Shown here piece after piece: positions 33,867 to 43,786 of a stretch of 64,000 bases of DNA. Origin of the DNA: Grimontia hollisae CIP 101886 (GTDB lineage Bacteria > Pseudomonadota > Gammaproteobacteria > Enterobacterales > Vibrionaceae); contig NZ_ADAQ01000013.1 of NCBI RefSeq assembly GCF_000176515.1, positions 1,079,361 through 1,143,360 of the forward strand, in the 5' to 3' direction. Both the position numbers and the translations under genes were made by a program. Numbering within the stretch: position 1 is the first letter of the stretch; each line of letters begins with the position of its first letter. A model generated the notes under the pieces. It was not told where the DNA came from. It did no database searches and worked only from the letters and a program-made list of their open reading frames with translations.

Positions 33867-35059
33867 TCCATTAACTCCGTAATCGTTTGACGTGCTATTG
33901 CTCGCGCCTTGTCATCTATTTCTAAGAGGCTTTCGAGACAGGAAGGTTCAGAGAGCTCTGCCCGTTGTAACACAGCATCGTTAACCTCAGCAATCTGCAT
34001 AAAGCCAATATGCTGTTGCAAAAACGCGTCTACAGCCACTTCATTTGCTGCATTCAGTGTGGTGGTCGCTGCCTGCCCTACATAACAGGCATCAATGGCA
34101 AGCTTTAAGCAGGGATAACGGTTGAAATCTGGTTTGAGAAAAGTCAATTCACCCACTTCACTGAAATCAAGTGGTTTTACACCTGCTTCAATACGTGCTG
34201 GATACGCCATGGCATAAGCAATCGGCGTGCACATATCGGGACGTCCCATTTGAGCCAGCACAGAGCCATCACGGTACTGAACCATGGAATGAATCACAGA
34301 CTGAGGGTGAATGATCACGTCCAGCTGCTCACGCTGAGCATTGAACAACCATCTTGCCTCAATATACTCCAGACCCTTGTTCATCATAGTTGCAGAGTCC
34401 ACAGATATTTTAGGCCCCATAGACCAGTTAGGGTGGTCTATGGCCTGCGCAGGCGTCACTGACGGTAATACGTCCAAATCGGTATAGCGAAACGGGCCAC
34501 CAGAGCCAGTCAGCAGGATTTTACTCACCCCTTCAGCGGAAAGGTCGCAAATACCCGGTTGGGATTGAATACGTTGCGGCAGACATTGGAAAATCGCATT
34601 GTGCTCGCTGTCCACCGGCAACAGCTCAGCACCATACCGGTGAACAGCATCAATAAAGAATTGCCCAGACATCACTAAGGCTTCTTTGTTCGCCAGCAAA
34701 ATACGTTTGCCTGCTTTCACGGCGGCCATGGTCGGTAACAAACCTGCGGCCCCAACTACCGCCGCCATCACGGTATCCACCTCATCATGCGCTGCCAGTG
34801 TGGACAAACCTTCAATACCGCTCAACACGTCCGTCGAACAGCCTTGGTTGCGAAGTGCCAGACGCAGTGCATCTGCAGCATCCGGGTTTGCCATCGCAGC
34901 AAATTTAGGACGCCACTTCAGGCACAACAGAATCATGTCATTCACATTGGCATTCGCCGCCAACGCAAACACTTCATAAGCGTGAAGATTCTTTTCAATC
35001 ACAGAGAGCGTGCTGGTGCCAATGGAACCGGTCGCACCAAGAATCGTTATCTTACGCAT
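33863..35059 (-). CDS. dxr: 1-deoxy-D-xylulose-5-phosphate reductoisomerase
   Basis: Converts DXP to 2-C-methyl-D-erythritol 4-phosphate in the MEP pathway to isoprenoids, the target of fosmidomycin. The 398 residues equal the E. coli length. Seen are the NADPH site [11 protein letters not shown] at the N-terminus, [12 protein letters not shown], the metal-binding [12 protein letters not shown] and the flexible loop with GSGGPFR, and a substrate part with [23 protein letters not shown]. The start at 35059 matches homologues (M-KxTILGxTGSIG); the longer frame to 35083 does not. The position between cdsA and rseP is a Vibrionaceae arrangement; in E. coli the gene is next to frr. Confidence 0.97.
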   Translation of the reverse strand: MRKITILGATGSIGTSTLSVIEKNLHAYEVFALAANANVNDMILLCLKWRPKFAAMANPDAADALRLALRNQGCSTDVLSGIEGLSTLAAHDEVDTVMAAVVGAAGLLPTMAAVKAGKRILLANKEALVMSGQFFIDAVHRYGAELLPVDSEHNAIFQCLPQRIQSQPGICDLSAEGVSKILLTGSGGPFRYTDLDVLPSVTPAQAIDHPNWSMGPKISVDSATMMNKGLEYIEARWLFNAQREQLDVIIHPQSVIHSMVQYRDGSVLAQMGRPDMCTPIAYAMAYPARIEAGVKPLDFSEVGELTFLKPDFNRYPCLKLAIDACYVGQAATTTLNAANEVAVDAFLQQHIGFMQIAEVNDAVLQRAELSEPSCLESLLEIDDKARAIARQTITELME

Positions 35060-35125
35060 AGCATTCTCAATTTTTTGTTTCATCAGGCCCAGATATACGT
35101 CACCGACTTAACGTCGGTGACTTTC

Positions 35126-35974
35126 TTACACAAGCCAGAAATACAGAACGGTGAAAACTGGAAATGCGGCTGTCAGGCTATCAATCCTGTCCAGTATACC
35201 GCCATGTCCGGGCAAAATACTGCCACTGTCTTTCACACCCGCAACACGCTTAAACATGCTTTCGGCTAAATCACCCAAGACCGAAGCAAAGGCGGTCAGT
35301 AAGGCCACTAGGCCTAACATCGCAAGGGAAGAAAAGGGAATGGAAAAATAATATGCAGCGACCAGTGTGACAACAACAGCGGCGATCACGCCGCCAATCA
35401 GCCCTTCTACTGTTTTATTTGGACTCACAGACGGTGCCATCTTACGTTTACCAAAATTCTTACCGGCAAAATAAGCCCCGGTGTCTGCGGACCAAACCAG
35501 TAAACAGACCAGAAGTACCATCTTCGCACCTAACAGAGGGGATTGTTCATACTGGTAAGCACGAAGAAGCAACACACTCCACAGAAATGGCAAGAGCGTT
35601 AAAACGCCAAAGCCTTGCTGAACGATATTTTTATCTGACCAACCTGACGCTCCTTTGGGATATCTGAGCACCATGACGGTCGCAACCAGCCACCATACAG
35701 CACCTGCAATAGCGACTACACTGCCGTTGGCTGCCGATAATTCCAATCCATTACCGGTCAAAGGAAGCGCAAACAGGGAGCCCAAAAGCAAGACAGCAGG
35801 AAAAACAAACGCTCGAAAACGGGTTGTGGTGCCCACAAATTTGGTCCACTCCCAGAGGCCAAGCAAGGTCACGCCGGCCACAGCAATCATGAAAAGTTGT
35901 AACGGCAAAAAGAAAATACCGGCAATCACCAGCGGCGCCAGTATTGCAGCTGTTAAGACACGTTGTTTCAGCAA
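35126..35974 (-). CDS. cdsA: Phosphatidate cytidylyltransferase
   Basis: Makes CDP-diacylglycerol from CTP and phosphatidic acid, the branch point to all major phospholipids. The 282-residue inner-membrane protein shows about eight hydrophobic segments and the CdsA signature near its end: SxLxRxxxxKDSGxxxPGHGGxxDRxDS, here SMFKRVAGVKDSGSILPGHGG followed by ILDRIDS. It begins 11 bp after the uppS stop, so isoprenoid carrier synthesis, phospholipid synthesis and dxr lie in one transcription unit. Confidence 0.96.
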   Translation of the reverse strand: MLKQRVLTAAILAPLVIAGIFFLPLQLFMIAVAGVTLLGLWEWTKFVGTTTRFRAFVFPAVLLLGSLFALPLTGNGLELSAANGSVVAIAGAVWWLVATVMVLRYPKGASGWSDKNIVQQGFGVLTLLPFLWSVLLLRAYQYEQSPLLGAKMVLLVCLLVWSADTGAYFAGKNFGKRKMAPSVSPNKTVEGLIGGVIAAVVVTLVAAYYFSIPFSSLAMLGLVALLTAFASVLGDLAESMFKRVAGVKDSGSILPGHGGILDRIDSLTAAFPVFTVLYFWLV

Positions 35975-35985
35975 ACGAAACCCTC

Positions 35986-36756
35986 TTATTTTTCTACTTG
36001 TAACATGGCCTTGATTTGCTCACCAGTGCAACCAAAACGGCGCTCGCGGTTAATATACCATGCAATAGCTTCTGTCAGACTGGTCTCGTCGAAGTCTGGC
36101 CAGAACTGGTCGGTAAAATACAGTTCCGCGTAGGCGGCTTGCCACAACATAAAGTTACTGATTCGGCATTCGCCACTGGTACGGATCATTAAATCCACAT
36201 CGGGAAGACCTGCAGATGATAAATGCACCTGAAGGTCGGCCTCAGTCAGTTGCTCAGCTGGAATTTCACCACGCTCAACCTGAGCCGCCAACTTTTTCAC
36301 TGCCTGCATAATGTCCCATTGACCACCATAGTTAGCCGCCACATTCAGCACTAACCGGGTATTGTTTGCCGTCAAGGCTTCGGCGGCAGCAATTTTATCC
36401 TGTAATGATTGACTAAAGCGTGTGGTATCACCAATTACCTTGAGCCTGACACCATTTTTGTGAAGGCGTTTCACTTCACGTCCCAGCACAGTGACAAATA
36501 ACTCCATCAGCAGACTGACTTCTTCTTCTGGGCGACGCCAGTTTTCACTGCTAAAAGCGAACAGTGTAAGCACCTGTACACCAAGTCGGTTTGCAGCAGA
36601 TACCGTTTTACGAACCGCGTCTACGCCGGCTTTATGCCCAAACATACGGGCTTTGCCACGCGCTTTGGCCCAGCGGCCATTGCCGTCCATGATAACGGCA
36701 ATGTGCTTGGGGAGTAGGCTGGGGTCGAGTTCTTGATGGGAAGATATGGAGCTCAT
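35986..36756 (-). CDS. uppS: Undecaprenyl diphosphate synthase
   Basis: Condenses eight isopentenyl units onto farnesyl diphosphate to make the C55 carrier lipid for peptidoglycan and O-antigen. The cis-prenyltransferase motifs are [14 protein letters not shown] (catalytic Asp), [23 protein letters not shown], and near the end [19 protein letters not shown]. Two adjacent ATG codons are possible starts; the second (36756) has the better distance from AAGGA, giving 256 residues (E. coli 253). The gene lies just downstream of a strong hairpin that follows frr. It is also called ispU. Confidence 0.96.
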   Translation of the reverse strand: MSSISSHQELDPSLLPKHIAVIMDGNGRWAKARGKARMFGHKAGVDAVRKTVSAANRLGVQVLTLFAFSSENWRRPEEEVSLLMELFVTVLGREVKRLHKNGVRLKVIGDTTRFSQSLQDKIAAAEALTANNTRLVLNVAANYGGQWDIMQAVKKLAAQVERGEIPAEQLTEADLQVHLSSAGLPDVDLMIRTSGECRISNFMLWQAAYAELYFTDQFWPDFDETSLTEAIAWYINRERRFGCTGEQIKAMLQVEK

Positions 36757-36775
36757 CATAATCCTTCGCAAATAA

Positions 36776-36809
36776 AAAGCGCTGTGCTGCTTTGCTGGCA
36801 CAGCGCTTT
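36776..36809 (-). terminator. Intrinsic terminator between frr and uppS
   Basis: AAAGCGCTGTGC and GCACAGCGCTTT form a perfect 12-bp stem with a 10-base loop, followed on the minus strand by TTTTTATTT. It lies immediately before the uppS ribosome site, so uppS transcription depends on readthrough or on a promoter overlapping the hairpin. Confidence 0.8.
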
Positions 36810-36836
36810 GGCAATGGAATCGGAGTGTAGCCGGAA

Positions 36837-37394
36837 TTAAACTTCCATCAACTCTTTTTCTTTTGCTTCAAGAATTGTGTCAATTTCTTTGACCGCAGCA
36901 TCTGTCAGTTTTTGGATGTCGTCCTGACCACGGCGTTCTTCATCTTCAGAAATCTCTTTTTCTTTCAGCAGTGCTTTCAATTCGCTGTTTGCATCACGAC
37001 GGATGTTACGCACGGCAACACGACCGCCTTCTGCTTCACCACGAACAATCTTAACCAAATCGCGACGACGTTCTTCTGTCAGTGGTGGCAATGGAACACG
37101 GATCACCGTCCCCGCTGACATTGGGTTCAAGCCCAGATCAGAGGTCATGATCGCTTTTTCTACTGCTTGGGTGATTGACTTGTCAAACACGGTGATAGCC
37201 AGAGTGCGCGCATCTTCAGCCACAATTGACGCCAACTGTTTCAGCGGCGTTGATGCACCGTAATAGTCGACGGATAGGCCATCAAGCAATGCAGGATGCG
37301 CACGACCGGTGCGGATTTTTGACAGGGTGTTCTTCAGCGCTTCAACGCTTTTCTGCATGCGTTCTTTCGCATCTGCGTTAATTTCATTGATCAC
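36837..37394 (-). CDS. frr: Ribosome recycling factor
   Basis: With EF-G it splits the post-termination ribosome. The 185 residues equal the E. coli length. The all-helical domain I and the small domain II are recognisable: [28 protein letters not shown] at the N-terminal side, [14 protein letters not shown], and [17 protein letters not shown]-like [20 protein letters not shown]. It follows pyrH with about 55 bp between and is followed by a strong terminator, closing the rpsB-tsf-pyrH-frr group. Confidence 0.97.
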   Translation of the reverse strand: MINEINADAKERMQKSVEALKNTLSKIRTGRAHPALLDGLSVDYYGASTPLKQLASIVAEDARTLAITVFDKSITQAVEKAIMTSDLGLNPMSAGTVIRVPLPPLTEERRRDLVKIVRGEAEGGRVAVRNIRRDANSELKALLKEKEISEDEERRGQDDIQKLTDAAVKEIDTILEAKEKELMEV

Positions 37395-37451
37395 GAGAAT
37401 ATCCTTGAAGATTCTTTTTTCTAACGATGGGGATTATGCCACTAATTTTGA

Positions 37452-38180
37452 TTAACCGTTATTAATTAGTGTGCCTTCTTGCTCACCCATCACAACTCGG
37501 CGCAGTGCACCTGGCTTATTCATATTGAAAACACGAATTGGCATCTTGTGATCGCGAGCCAGGGTAAAGGCAGCCAAATCCATCACTTTCAGTTCTTTTT
37601 CCAGCACATCCTGGTAGGTCAGGTGGCTGTAGAGCTCTGCATCCGGGTTTTTCGCTGGGTCATCGGTGAAAACGCCATCAACCTTGGTGGCTTTTATGAC
37701 CACATCAGACTCAATTTCAATACCACGCAGACACGCTGCCGAGTCTGTAGTGAAAAAAGGATTTCCGGTACCGGCAGAGAAAATAACAACGCGGCCGTTG
37801 CGAAGCTGACTGATCGCTTCCGCCCAGTTATAACTGTCACAAACACCGTTCAGAGGAATTGCTGACATCAATCGCGCGTTCACATAGGCACGGTGCAGCG
37901 CATCACGCATAGCCAGACCGTTCATCACAGTCGCCAACATACCCATGTGGTCGCCCACAACCCGGTTCATACCCGCTTCTGCAAGGCCTGCACCACGGAA
38001 AAGGTTACCACCACCGATAACCAAGCCAACTTGTACACCAAGTTCAACCAGTTCTTTAATTTCTTGCGCCATACGATCAAGCACCGCCGGATCGATGCCG
38101 AAGCCTTCTTTACCTTGCAGCGCTTCGCCACTCAATTTAAGCAAAATTCGTTGATAAGCTGGTTTTGGGTTTGTAGTCAT
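37452..38180 (-). CDS. pyrH: UMP kinase
   Basis: Phosphorylates UMP to UDP; essential and hexameric, with GTP activation and UTP inhibition. The 242-residue amino-acid-kinase-fold protein (E. coli 241) has KLSGEALQG at the N-terminus, [40 protein letters not shown] and [13 protein letters not shown]. The ATG at 38180 aligns with homologues ([21 protein letters not shown]) and has AAAGG upstream; GTG two codons earlier is less likely. It lies between tsf and frr and after a terminator-like hairpin. Confidence 0.97.
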   Translation of the reverse strand: MTTNPKPAYQRILLKLSGEALQGKEGFGIDPAVLDRMAQEIKELVELGVQVGLVIGGGNLFRGAGLAEAGMNRVVGDHMGMLATVMNGLAMRDALHRAYVNARLMSAIPLNGVCDSYNWAEAISQLRNGRVVIFSAGTGNPFFTTDSAACLRGIEIESDVVIKATKVDGVFTDDPAKNPDAELYSHLTYQDVLEKELKVMDLAAFTLARDHKMPIRVFNMNKPGALRRVVMGEQEGTLINNG

Positions 38181-38223
38181 TGTCACTACCTTTAGGCACT
38201 TACTTCTACGGATGGGATTGTGA

Positions 38224-38249
38224 AAAGACCGCAGGGTTCTGCGGTCTTT
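38224..38249 (-). terminator. tsf terminator
   Basis: AAAGACCGCA and TGCGGTCTTT form a 10-bp stem with a 6-base loop; TTTTCA follows on the minus strand, 18 bp after the tsf stop. Confidence 0.8.
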
Positions 38250-38266
38250 GGGGGCTCAAAGAGAAA

Positions 38267-39112
38267 TTAACCTTTCTGAGCAGCAGCTGCAACTTCTTCT
38301 GCGAAGCTTGGGCCTTCAACTTTCTCGATACCTTCACCCACTTCCAGGCGTACAAAGGCAGAAATAGAAGCACCTTTCTCTTTCAGGATTTCACCTACAG
38401 ATTTCTTAGGCTCCATGATGAAAGGTTGGCCAGTCAGAGACACTTCGCCGGTGAATTTCTTCATGCGGCCTTCAACCATTTTCTCTGCGATTTCTTTAGG
38501 CTTGCCTTCGTTCATCGCGATCTCAACCTGAACTTCGCGCTCTTTAGCCACAACGTCAGCAGGTACGTCTTCTGGTGTTACGTACTCAGGACGAGACGCC
38601 GCAACGTGCATAGCGATGTGTTTCAGGGTTTCAGCGTCGCCTTCACCAGAAACAACAACACCGATGCGCTCGCCATGACGGTAAGAAGCCAGTGACGCAC
38701 CTTCCACGTAAGCAACGCGACGGATAGAGATGTTTTCGCCGATTTTAGCAACCAGTGCTACACGGTCGTCTTCGAATTTCGCTTGCAGTTCTTCGATAGA
38801 TGCTTTAGTTGCAGCAGCTTCATCCGCTACTGCATTCGCGAACGTGGTGAAGTTGCTGTCTTTCGCAACGAAGTCAGTTTGGCAGTTAACTTCAACCAGT
38901 GCAGCAACACCGTCAGCTTCTTTGATGATGATTGCACCTTCAGCCGCTACGTTACCTGCTTTCTTAGCAGCTTTCGCAGCACCTGACTTACGCATATTTT
39001 CGATTGCCAGTTCGATATCACCGTTAGTTTCAACCAACGCTTTTTTACATTCCATCATGCCTGCGCCAGTGCGTTCGCGCAGTTCTTTTACCAGGGCAGC
39101 GGTAACAGCCAT
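38267..39112 (-). CDS. tsf: Elongation factor Ts
   Basis: Nucleotide exchange factor for EF-Tu. The 281 residues (E. coli 283) begin with the UBA-like domain [21 protein letters not shown], followed by the conserved TDFVAKD that inserts near the EF-Tu magnesium site, then the two core subdomains and a C-terminal module. It is the second gene of the rpsB-tsf operon. A hairpin in the 130-bp gap from rpsB probably attenuates its transcription. Confidence 0.97.
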   Translation of the reverse strand: MAVTAALVKELRERTGAGMMECKKALVETNGDIELAIENMRKSGAAKAAKKAGNVAAEGAIIIKEADGVAALVEVNCQTDFVAKDSNFTTFANAVADEAAATKASIEELQAKFEDDRVALVAKIGENISIRRVAYVEGASLASYRHGERIGVVVSGEGDAETLKHIAMHVAASRPEYVTPEDVPADVVAKEREVQVEIAMNEGKPKEIAEKMVEGRMKKFTGEVSLTGQPFIMEPKKSVGEILKEKGASISAFVRLEVGEGIEKVEGPSFAEEVAAAAQKG

Positions 39113-39149
39113 TGTTCATTCCTCGATTCGAAACTATTTGGGTAAAAAT

Positions 39150-39172
39150 CAGGGGCCATAATGCGGCCCCTG
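39150..39172 (-). terminator. Attenuator hairpin between rpsB and tsf
   Basis: CAGGGGCC and GGCCCCTG pair perfectly around 7 bases, followed on the minus strand by ATTTTTACCC. A partial terminator between rpsB and tsf is known in E. coli and lowers tsf relative to rpsB expression. Confidence 0.7.
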
Positions 39173-39243
39173 CTAACCTACTTAGCTTACAGTACTGTCT
39201 GTGACAACCTGATGGCTAAGAACGCTCACAAGGAGCAAGTGTC

Positions 39244-39972
39244 TTACTCTGCGACTTCAACCAGTTCGTCTTCAGCTTGAGCGACGATGTCCTGGCTACG
39301 GCCTTCGCTGTATGCTTGAGCAGCAGCGTTCAGGTACAGTTGAACTGCGCGAATCGCATCGTCGTTACCTGGGATAACGAAGTCAACGCCATCTGGGTCA
39401 GAGTTGGTATCAACGACCGCGTACACTGGAATACCCAGGTTGTTTGCTTCTTTGATAGCAATGTGCTCGTGATCAGCGTCGATAACGAACAGTGCGTCTG
39501 GCAGACCGCCCATGTTTTTGATACCGCCCAGAGACTTCTCAAGTTTCTCCATTTCACGGGTGCGCATCAGGGCTTCTTTCTTAGTCAGCTTCTCGAAAGT
39601 ACCGTCAGTTGACTGAGTTTCCAGATCTTTCAGACGTTTGATTGACTGGCGAACAGTTTTCCAGTTAGTCAGCATACCGCCCAACCAACGGTTGTTCACG
39701 TAGTACTGATCACAGCTTTCAGCTGCTGCTTTAACAGCTTCGCTAGCGGCACGCTTAGTACCAACAAACAGTACTTTACCTTTGCGCTCACCTACTTTGG
39801 TCAGCTCAGCCAGTACGTCGTTGAACATTGGTACGGTTTTTTCCAGGTTGATGATGTGAACCTTGTTACGTGCACCGAAGATGAATGGTTTCATCTTAGG
39901 GTTCCAGTAACGGGTCTGGTGACCAAAGTGAACACCAGCTTTCAGCATGTCGCGCATTGAAACAGTAGCCAT
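39244..39972 (-). CDS. rpsB: 30S ribosomal protein S2
   Basis: A late-assembling small-subunit protein at the 30S neck. The chosen ATG has AGAGGA upstream and gives 242 residues starting [19 protein letters not shown] (E. coli 241). Conserved parts include [53 protein letters not shown] and [21 protein letters not shown]. The longer frame to 40032 runs into the structured leader. In E. coli S2 represses its own mRNA through that leader, and the arrangement here is the same. Confidence 0.98.
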   Translation of the reverse strand: MATVSMRDMLKAGVHFGHQTRYWNPKMKPFIFGARNKVHIINLEKTVPMFNDVLAELTKVGERKGKVLFVGTKRAASEAVKAAAESCDQYYVNNRWLGGMLTNWKTVRQSIKRLKDLETQSTDGTFEKLTKKEALMRTREMEKLEKSLGGIKNMGGLPDALFVIDADHEHIAIKEANNLGIPVYAVVDTNSDPDGVDFVIPGNDDAIRAVQLYLNAAAQAYSEGRSQDIVAQAEDELVEVAE

Positions 39973-40135
39973 TTTAATTCCTCTTGGGGTTAGGCCTCCA
40001 CATATCCCATACATCCGACCCTTCAAGGGCACCCCGGCGTATGTGCCGATATGTGTGTGAGTTAATAAATTAAGTGTTTATCGAAATCACCTATACAGAA
40101 CCGGGAAACCCGATTAACCATTAAGGCGCATTTCG
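39973..40135 (-). ncRNA. rpsB leader RNA (t44/tff type)
   Basis: The rpsB start lies about 163 bases downstream of a plausible promoter. The leader carries GGGGTGCCC-TTGAA-GGG type stem sequence (around 40020-40045) and a purine-rich ribosome site. In E. coli the equivalent segment between map and rpsB is the t44/tff RNA and is the S2 autoregulatory element. The call rests on position, length and partial sequence likeness. Confidence 0.6.
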
Positions 40136-40141
40136 GCGCGC

Positions 40142-40150
40142 TTTATACCA
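40142..40150 (-). promoter_or_regulatory. rpsB promoter (extended -10)
   Basis: On the minus strand TGGTATAAAG is followed by the GC-rich discriminator CGCGCCG, typical of stringently controlled ribosomal-protein promoters. No good -35 is present; the TGn element may compensate. The predicted transcript start is near 40135. Confidence 0.5.
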
Positions 40151-40252
40151 TAAACATGGCCTGTGAATCCAGTATAAAAAAGTGCGCGAGTCGCTGGGCG
40201 AGGTTCCCTCATGGCGATGCGATTGATAATATGTACTAAATGCAGTCCCATC

Positions 40253-40286
40253 CTCCCTGAATGATATTGACCTAAATATCAGGGAG
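40253..40286 (+). promoter_or_regulatory. Hairpin in the map 5' leader
   Basis: CTCCCTG (40253-40259) pairs with CAGGGAG (40280-40286), with an inner ATATT/AATAT stem and a small bulge. It ends 17 bases before the map ATG, just upstream of GAGAGAAAG. It could affect ribosome access or mRNA stability. Confidence 0.4.
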
Positions 40287-40303
40287 CCAACTGAGAGAAA
40301 GCA

Positions 40304-41101
40304 ATGAGCGCCACTATTAAAACGGCTGAAGAAATCGAAAAAATGCGTGAGGCCGGTCGCCTTGCCGCCGCAGTGCTTGAAATGATTGAACCGCATGTCA
40401 AAGCAGGCGTGACCACGGAAGAGCTGGATGATATCTGCCACAAATATATCACCGAAATACAGCAAGCGATTCCCGCGCCGCTCAATTACCATGGCTTTCC
40501 CAAGTCTATCTGCACCTCCATCAACCATGTGGTGTGTCATGGCATTCCAAGCAAAAGTGATGTACTGAAAGACGGTGACATCATCAATATTGATATTACG
40601 GTAATTAAAGAGGGTTACCACGGCGATACTTCAAAAATGTTCCTGATTGGTGAGGTTTCTGCCGAAGACAAAGCACTGTGCCATGTAGCGCAGGAAAGCC
40701 TTTATCAGGCGCTGAAAAAAGTGAAGCCCGGTGCGCGCATTGGTGATATCGGGACAGAAATCCAGAAATTCATCAAAAGCCGCCCAAAACGCTACTCCAT
40801 CGTGAAGGATTATTGCGGTCATGGTATCGGCGCAGAATTTCATGAAGAGCCGCAAGTGGTTCACTATAAAAACAGTGACCGCACGGTGATGAAACCGGGT
40901 ATGTGCTTTACTATCGAGCCGATGATCAATGCTGGGAAGTTTGGCACCGTTCTGGACGAAGACGACGGCTGGACGGTGTACACCGTTGATGGTAAAAAAT
41001 CCGCACAATGGGAGCACACTATTCTGGTCACCGACACCGGTTGTGAAATACTGACCTTGCGCAGTGACGAAACACTCCCTCGTTTCTTGAACAACGCATA
41101 A
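40304..41101 (+). CDS. map: Methionine aminopeptidase, type I
   Basis: Removes the initiator methionine from new proteins. The 265-residue pita-bread-fold enzyme (E. coli 264) shows the metal-ligand pattern: HGIPSKSDVLKDGDIINID (His and first Asp), GYHGDTSKMF (second Asp), GHGIGAEFHEEP (His), FTIEPMIN (Glu) and AQWEHTILVT (Glu). It diverges from rpsB, as in E. coli, and glnD follows after a terminator hairpin. The first two codons are preceded by a GAGAGAAAG ribosome site. Confidence 0.98.
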   Translation: MSATIKTAEEIEKMREAGRLAAAVLEMIEPHVKAGVTTEELDDICHKYITEIQQAIPAPLNYHGFPKSICTSINHVVCHGIPSKSDVLKDGDIINIDITVIKEGYHGDTSKMFLIGEVSAEDKALCHVAQESLYQALKKVKPGARIGDIGTEIQKFIKSRPKRYSIVKDYCGHGIGAEFHEEPQVVHYKNSDRTVMKPGMCFTIEPMINAGKFGTVLDEDDGWTVYTVDGKKSAQWEHTILVTDTGCEILTLRSDETLPRFLNNA

Positions 41102-41105
41102 TGAG

Positions 41106-41136
41106 TAAAAAGCCGGCCTCTGCGTCGGCTTTTTTC
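41106..41136 (+). terminator. map terminator
   Basis: AAAAGCCG and CGGCTTTT pair around a 10-base loop, followed by more T. It lies directly before the glnD ribosome site. Confidence 0.8.
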
Positions 41137-41149
41137 ATCAAGGATGACA

Positions 41150-43771
41150 ATGAACGACATTCTGATCTCACCTGACAAACTGAGTACCGAACAACTCAAC
41201 CTCAACGAACTCAAGCAGCAACTGGCACTGTTTGGAGAACAACAAAAGGCTGACTTTCTTAACCGTATACCTGTCACTGATCTGGTTTATCAACGTGCTG
41301 ATTATATCGATGCCCTGCTTAACCGCCTGTGGCAGCATTTTTCGTTTCACCATCATCCTACTCTCGCCCTGATTGCCGTCGGCGGCTATGGTCGCAGGGA
41401 ACTCCATCCTCTTTCTGATATCGACCTTTTGATCCTCTCTGAAAACGGCATCGACAGCACCTACCAGGCACGGATCAGTGAATTTGTTACCCTGCTTTGG
41501 GATCTCAAACTCGAAGTCGGTCATAGCGTCCGTACTCTGGCTGAATGCATGGAAGTGGGTCAGGACGATTTGACCGTTGCGACCAACTTGCAAGAAGCGC
41601 GATTGTTGTGTGGTAGCGAGCGCGTTTATCACGAACTGAAAAACCATATCCATGCCAAGCAATTCTGGCCCAGTGAACGCTTCTTCAAAGCAAAAGTAAA
41701 AGAACAAAAAGAGCGCCATGCCCGGTATCACGACACTGCCTACAACCTCGAGCCGGACATTAAATCCAGCCCCGGTGGGCTTCGTGACATTCACACCCTG
41801 AGCTGGATTGCACGCCGCCACTTTGGTGCCACCAGCTTGCGTGAGATGAGCAAATACGGGTTTCTCACCGATGCCGAGTTCCGTGAACTGGATGAATGCC
41901 AGACCATGCTTTGGCGTATCCGTTTTGCCCTGCACCTCGAACTTCGTCGCTATGACAACCGTCTTACGTTTTCCCACCAACCGTCCGTTGCCGAAACACT
42001 GGGGTATCAGGGAGAAGGGAATCGCGGCGTCGAGTTGATGATGAAAGACTTCTACCGCACCCTCAGCAGGGTCTCTGAGCTGAATAAAATGCTGATCCGT
42101 CTGTTTGCCAGGGCGATTGAGGACGAACCGGACAGCAAAAAAATTGACGTGCTCAGTGAGGATTTCCAGCGCCACGGCCGACAGATTGAAGCGCGTAAAC
42201 CGGCGCTGTTCCAGGCGCGTCCTGACACCATTTTGGATATGTTCCTCCACATTGCCGATGACAAATCCATTGAATCGATCTCAGCGCCAACACTGAGACA
42301 GCTGCGTACTGCCCGTCGCCGGCTCAACCGGTTTCTGTGCGATCTGCCGGAAGCCAAGGAGAAGTTTATTACACTGACCCGGCATCCTAATGCGCTGCAT
42401 AAAGCCTTCCCCCTGATGCACAAACATGGCGTTCTGTCAGCCTACTTGCCGCAGTGGAGCCAAATCGTTGGCCAGATGCAGTTTGATCTTTTTCACGCCT
42501 ATACCGTGGATGAACACACTATCCGTCTGCTCAAACACATCAACGGATACAGCCAGGAAGAAAACAGTGAAAAACACCCAATCTGCTGTGATGTCTATCC
42601 CCGCCTCGCTAAGCCTGAGCTGCTTTTACTGGCTGCCATTTTCCATGACATCGGCAAAGGCAGAGGTGGCGATCATTCTGAAATTGGCGCGGTAGATGCG
42701 TACAACTTCTGTATTGATCACGGCTTATCCCGCCCGGAAGCCAACCTGGTCAGCTGGCTGGTGGGCAATCACCTGTTGATGTCAGTTACCGCCCAGCGCC
42801 GCGATATCTACGATCCGGAAGTCATTACTGATTTTGCCCAGAAAGTGCGTGATGAAGAACGTTTGGATTACCTTGTTTGCCTGACAGTGGCAGACATTAA
42901 TGCCACTAACCCGGAGCTCTGGAACAGCTGGAAGCGAACCCTGTTGGCAGAACTGTATTATTCAACACAAAAAGCCCTGCGCCGGGGTCTGGAAAACCCA
43001 CCGGATATCCGCGAGCGTATCCGCCACAACCAACAGTTAGCCTCTGCATTACTGCGCAAGAATGGTCATTCACCGCGTGAAATCACACTATTGTGGCAAC
43101 GTTTTAAAGCAGACTATTTCCTGCGGCATACCCACAAGCAAATTGCCTGGCACAGTGAAAATATCCTCTCGCATGAGGGGAAAGATCCCTTGGTGCTGAT
43201 TAGCAAAAATGCGACCCGCGGCGGTACGGAAATCTTTGTCTACAGCGAAGACAAGCCCAGCCTGTTTGCCCGTGTCGTAGCGGCACTGGACAAGAGAAAC
43301 CTCAGCGTTCATGACGCCCAGATCATGACCAGCAAAGACGGTTTTGCCCTTGATACCTTTATGGTGCTCGATGCCAATAATGAAGCCATTCAGCCGGATC
43401 GCCATGACAGGATCCGTGAAAGCGTGGCAGAAGCTTTAATGCAAGAAGGCGCCATTACGATTCCGGTCAAACGTGCGCCTAGAAAGCTGATGGCATTCAA
43501 AGTAAAAACCCAGGTGAACTTCCTGCCCACCCGCATTGGAAGGCGCACATTACTGGAACTGATTGCCCTCGATACTCCGGGTCTGCTCGCAAAAGTGGGG
43601 GCCGTCTTTGCCCGTGAAGGCGTTTCACTGCAGGCGGCCAAAATCACCACCATTGGCGAACGGGCAGAAGACTTCTTTATTGTCACAGACGGTGAGCGCC
43701 AGGCATTAACCGACGAGGCCCAGACTTCACTGAAAAATGCACTCTTTGATGCGTTGAATGATGCGGGTTAA
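41150..43771 (+). CDS. glnD: Bifunctional uridylyltransferase / uridylyl-removing enzyme GlnD
   Basis: The nitrogen sensor that uridylylates PII (GlnB/GlnK) when glutamine is low and removes UMP when it is high. The 873 residues show a nucleotidyltransferase domain (GGYGRRELHPLSDIDLLI, Asp90 and Asp92), a PII-uridylyltransferase linker region, an HD hydrolase domain (FHDIGKGRGGDHSE, His499-Asp500) and two C-terminal ACT domains (about 685-760 and 800-873; SLFARVVAALDKRNLSVHDAQI, PGLLAKVGAVFAREGVSLQAA) that bind glutamine. The second of two in-frame ATGs (41150) fits the AAGG site; the first lies directly on it. map-glnD order is as in E. coli. Confidence 0.97.
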   Translation: MNDILISPDKLSTEQLNLNELKQQLALFGEQQKADFLNRIPVTDLVYQRADYIDALLNRLWQHFSFHHHPTLALIAVGGYGRRELHPLSDIDLLILSENGIDSTYQARISEFVTLLWDLKLEVGHSVRTLAECMEVGQDDLTVATNLQEARLLCGSERVYHELKNHIHAKQFWPSERFFKAKVKEQKERHARYHDTAYNLEPDIKSSPGGLRDIHTLSWIARRHFGATSLREMSKYGFLTDAEFRELDECQTMLWRIRFALHLELRRYDNRLTFSHQPSVAETLGYQGEGNRGVELMMKDFYRTLSRVSELNKMLIRLFARAIEDEPDSKKIDVLSEDFQRHGRQIEARKPALFQARPDTILDMFLHIADDKSIESISAPTLRQLRTARRRLNRFLCDLPEAKEKFITLTRHPNALHKAFPLMHKHGVLSAYLPQWSQIVGQMQFDLFHAYTVDEHTIRLLKHINGYSQEENSEKHPICCDVYPRLAKPELLLLAAIFHDIGKGRGGDHSEIGAVDAYNFCIDHGLSRPEANLVSWLVGNHLLMSVTAQRRDIYDPEVITDFAQKVRDEERLDYLVCLTVADINATNPELWNSWKRTLLAELYYSTQKALRRGLENPPDIRERIRHNQQLASALLRKNGHSPREITLLWQRFKADYFLRHTHKQIAWHSENILSHEGKDPLVLISKNATRGGTEIFVYSEDKPSLFARVVAALDKRNLSVHDAQIMTSKDGFALDTFMVLDANNEAIQPDRHDRIRESVAEALMQEGAITIPVKRAPRKLMAFKVKTQVNFLPTRIGRRTLLELIALDTPGLLAKVGAVFAREGVSLQAAKITTIGERAEDFFIVTDGERQALTDEAQTSLKNALFDALNDAG

Positions 43772-43786
43772 CCGGGGGGGCGATCT

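Noticed and set aside
39120-39145. GATTCGAAAC, reminiscent of a tRNA T-loop.
   Set aside because: No acceptor stem or anticodon arm can be formed around it; no tRNA is present.
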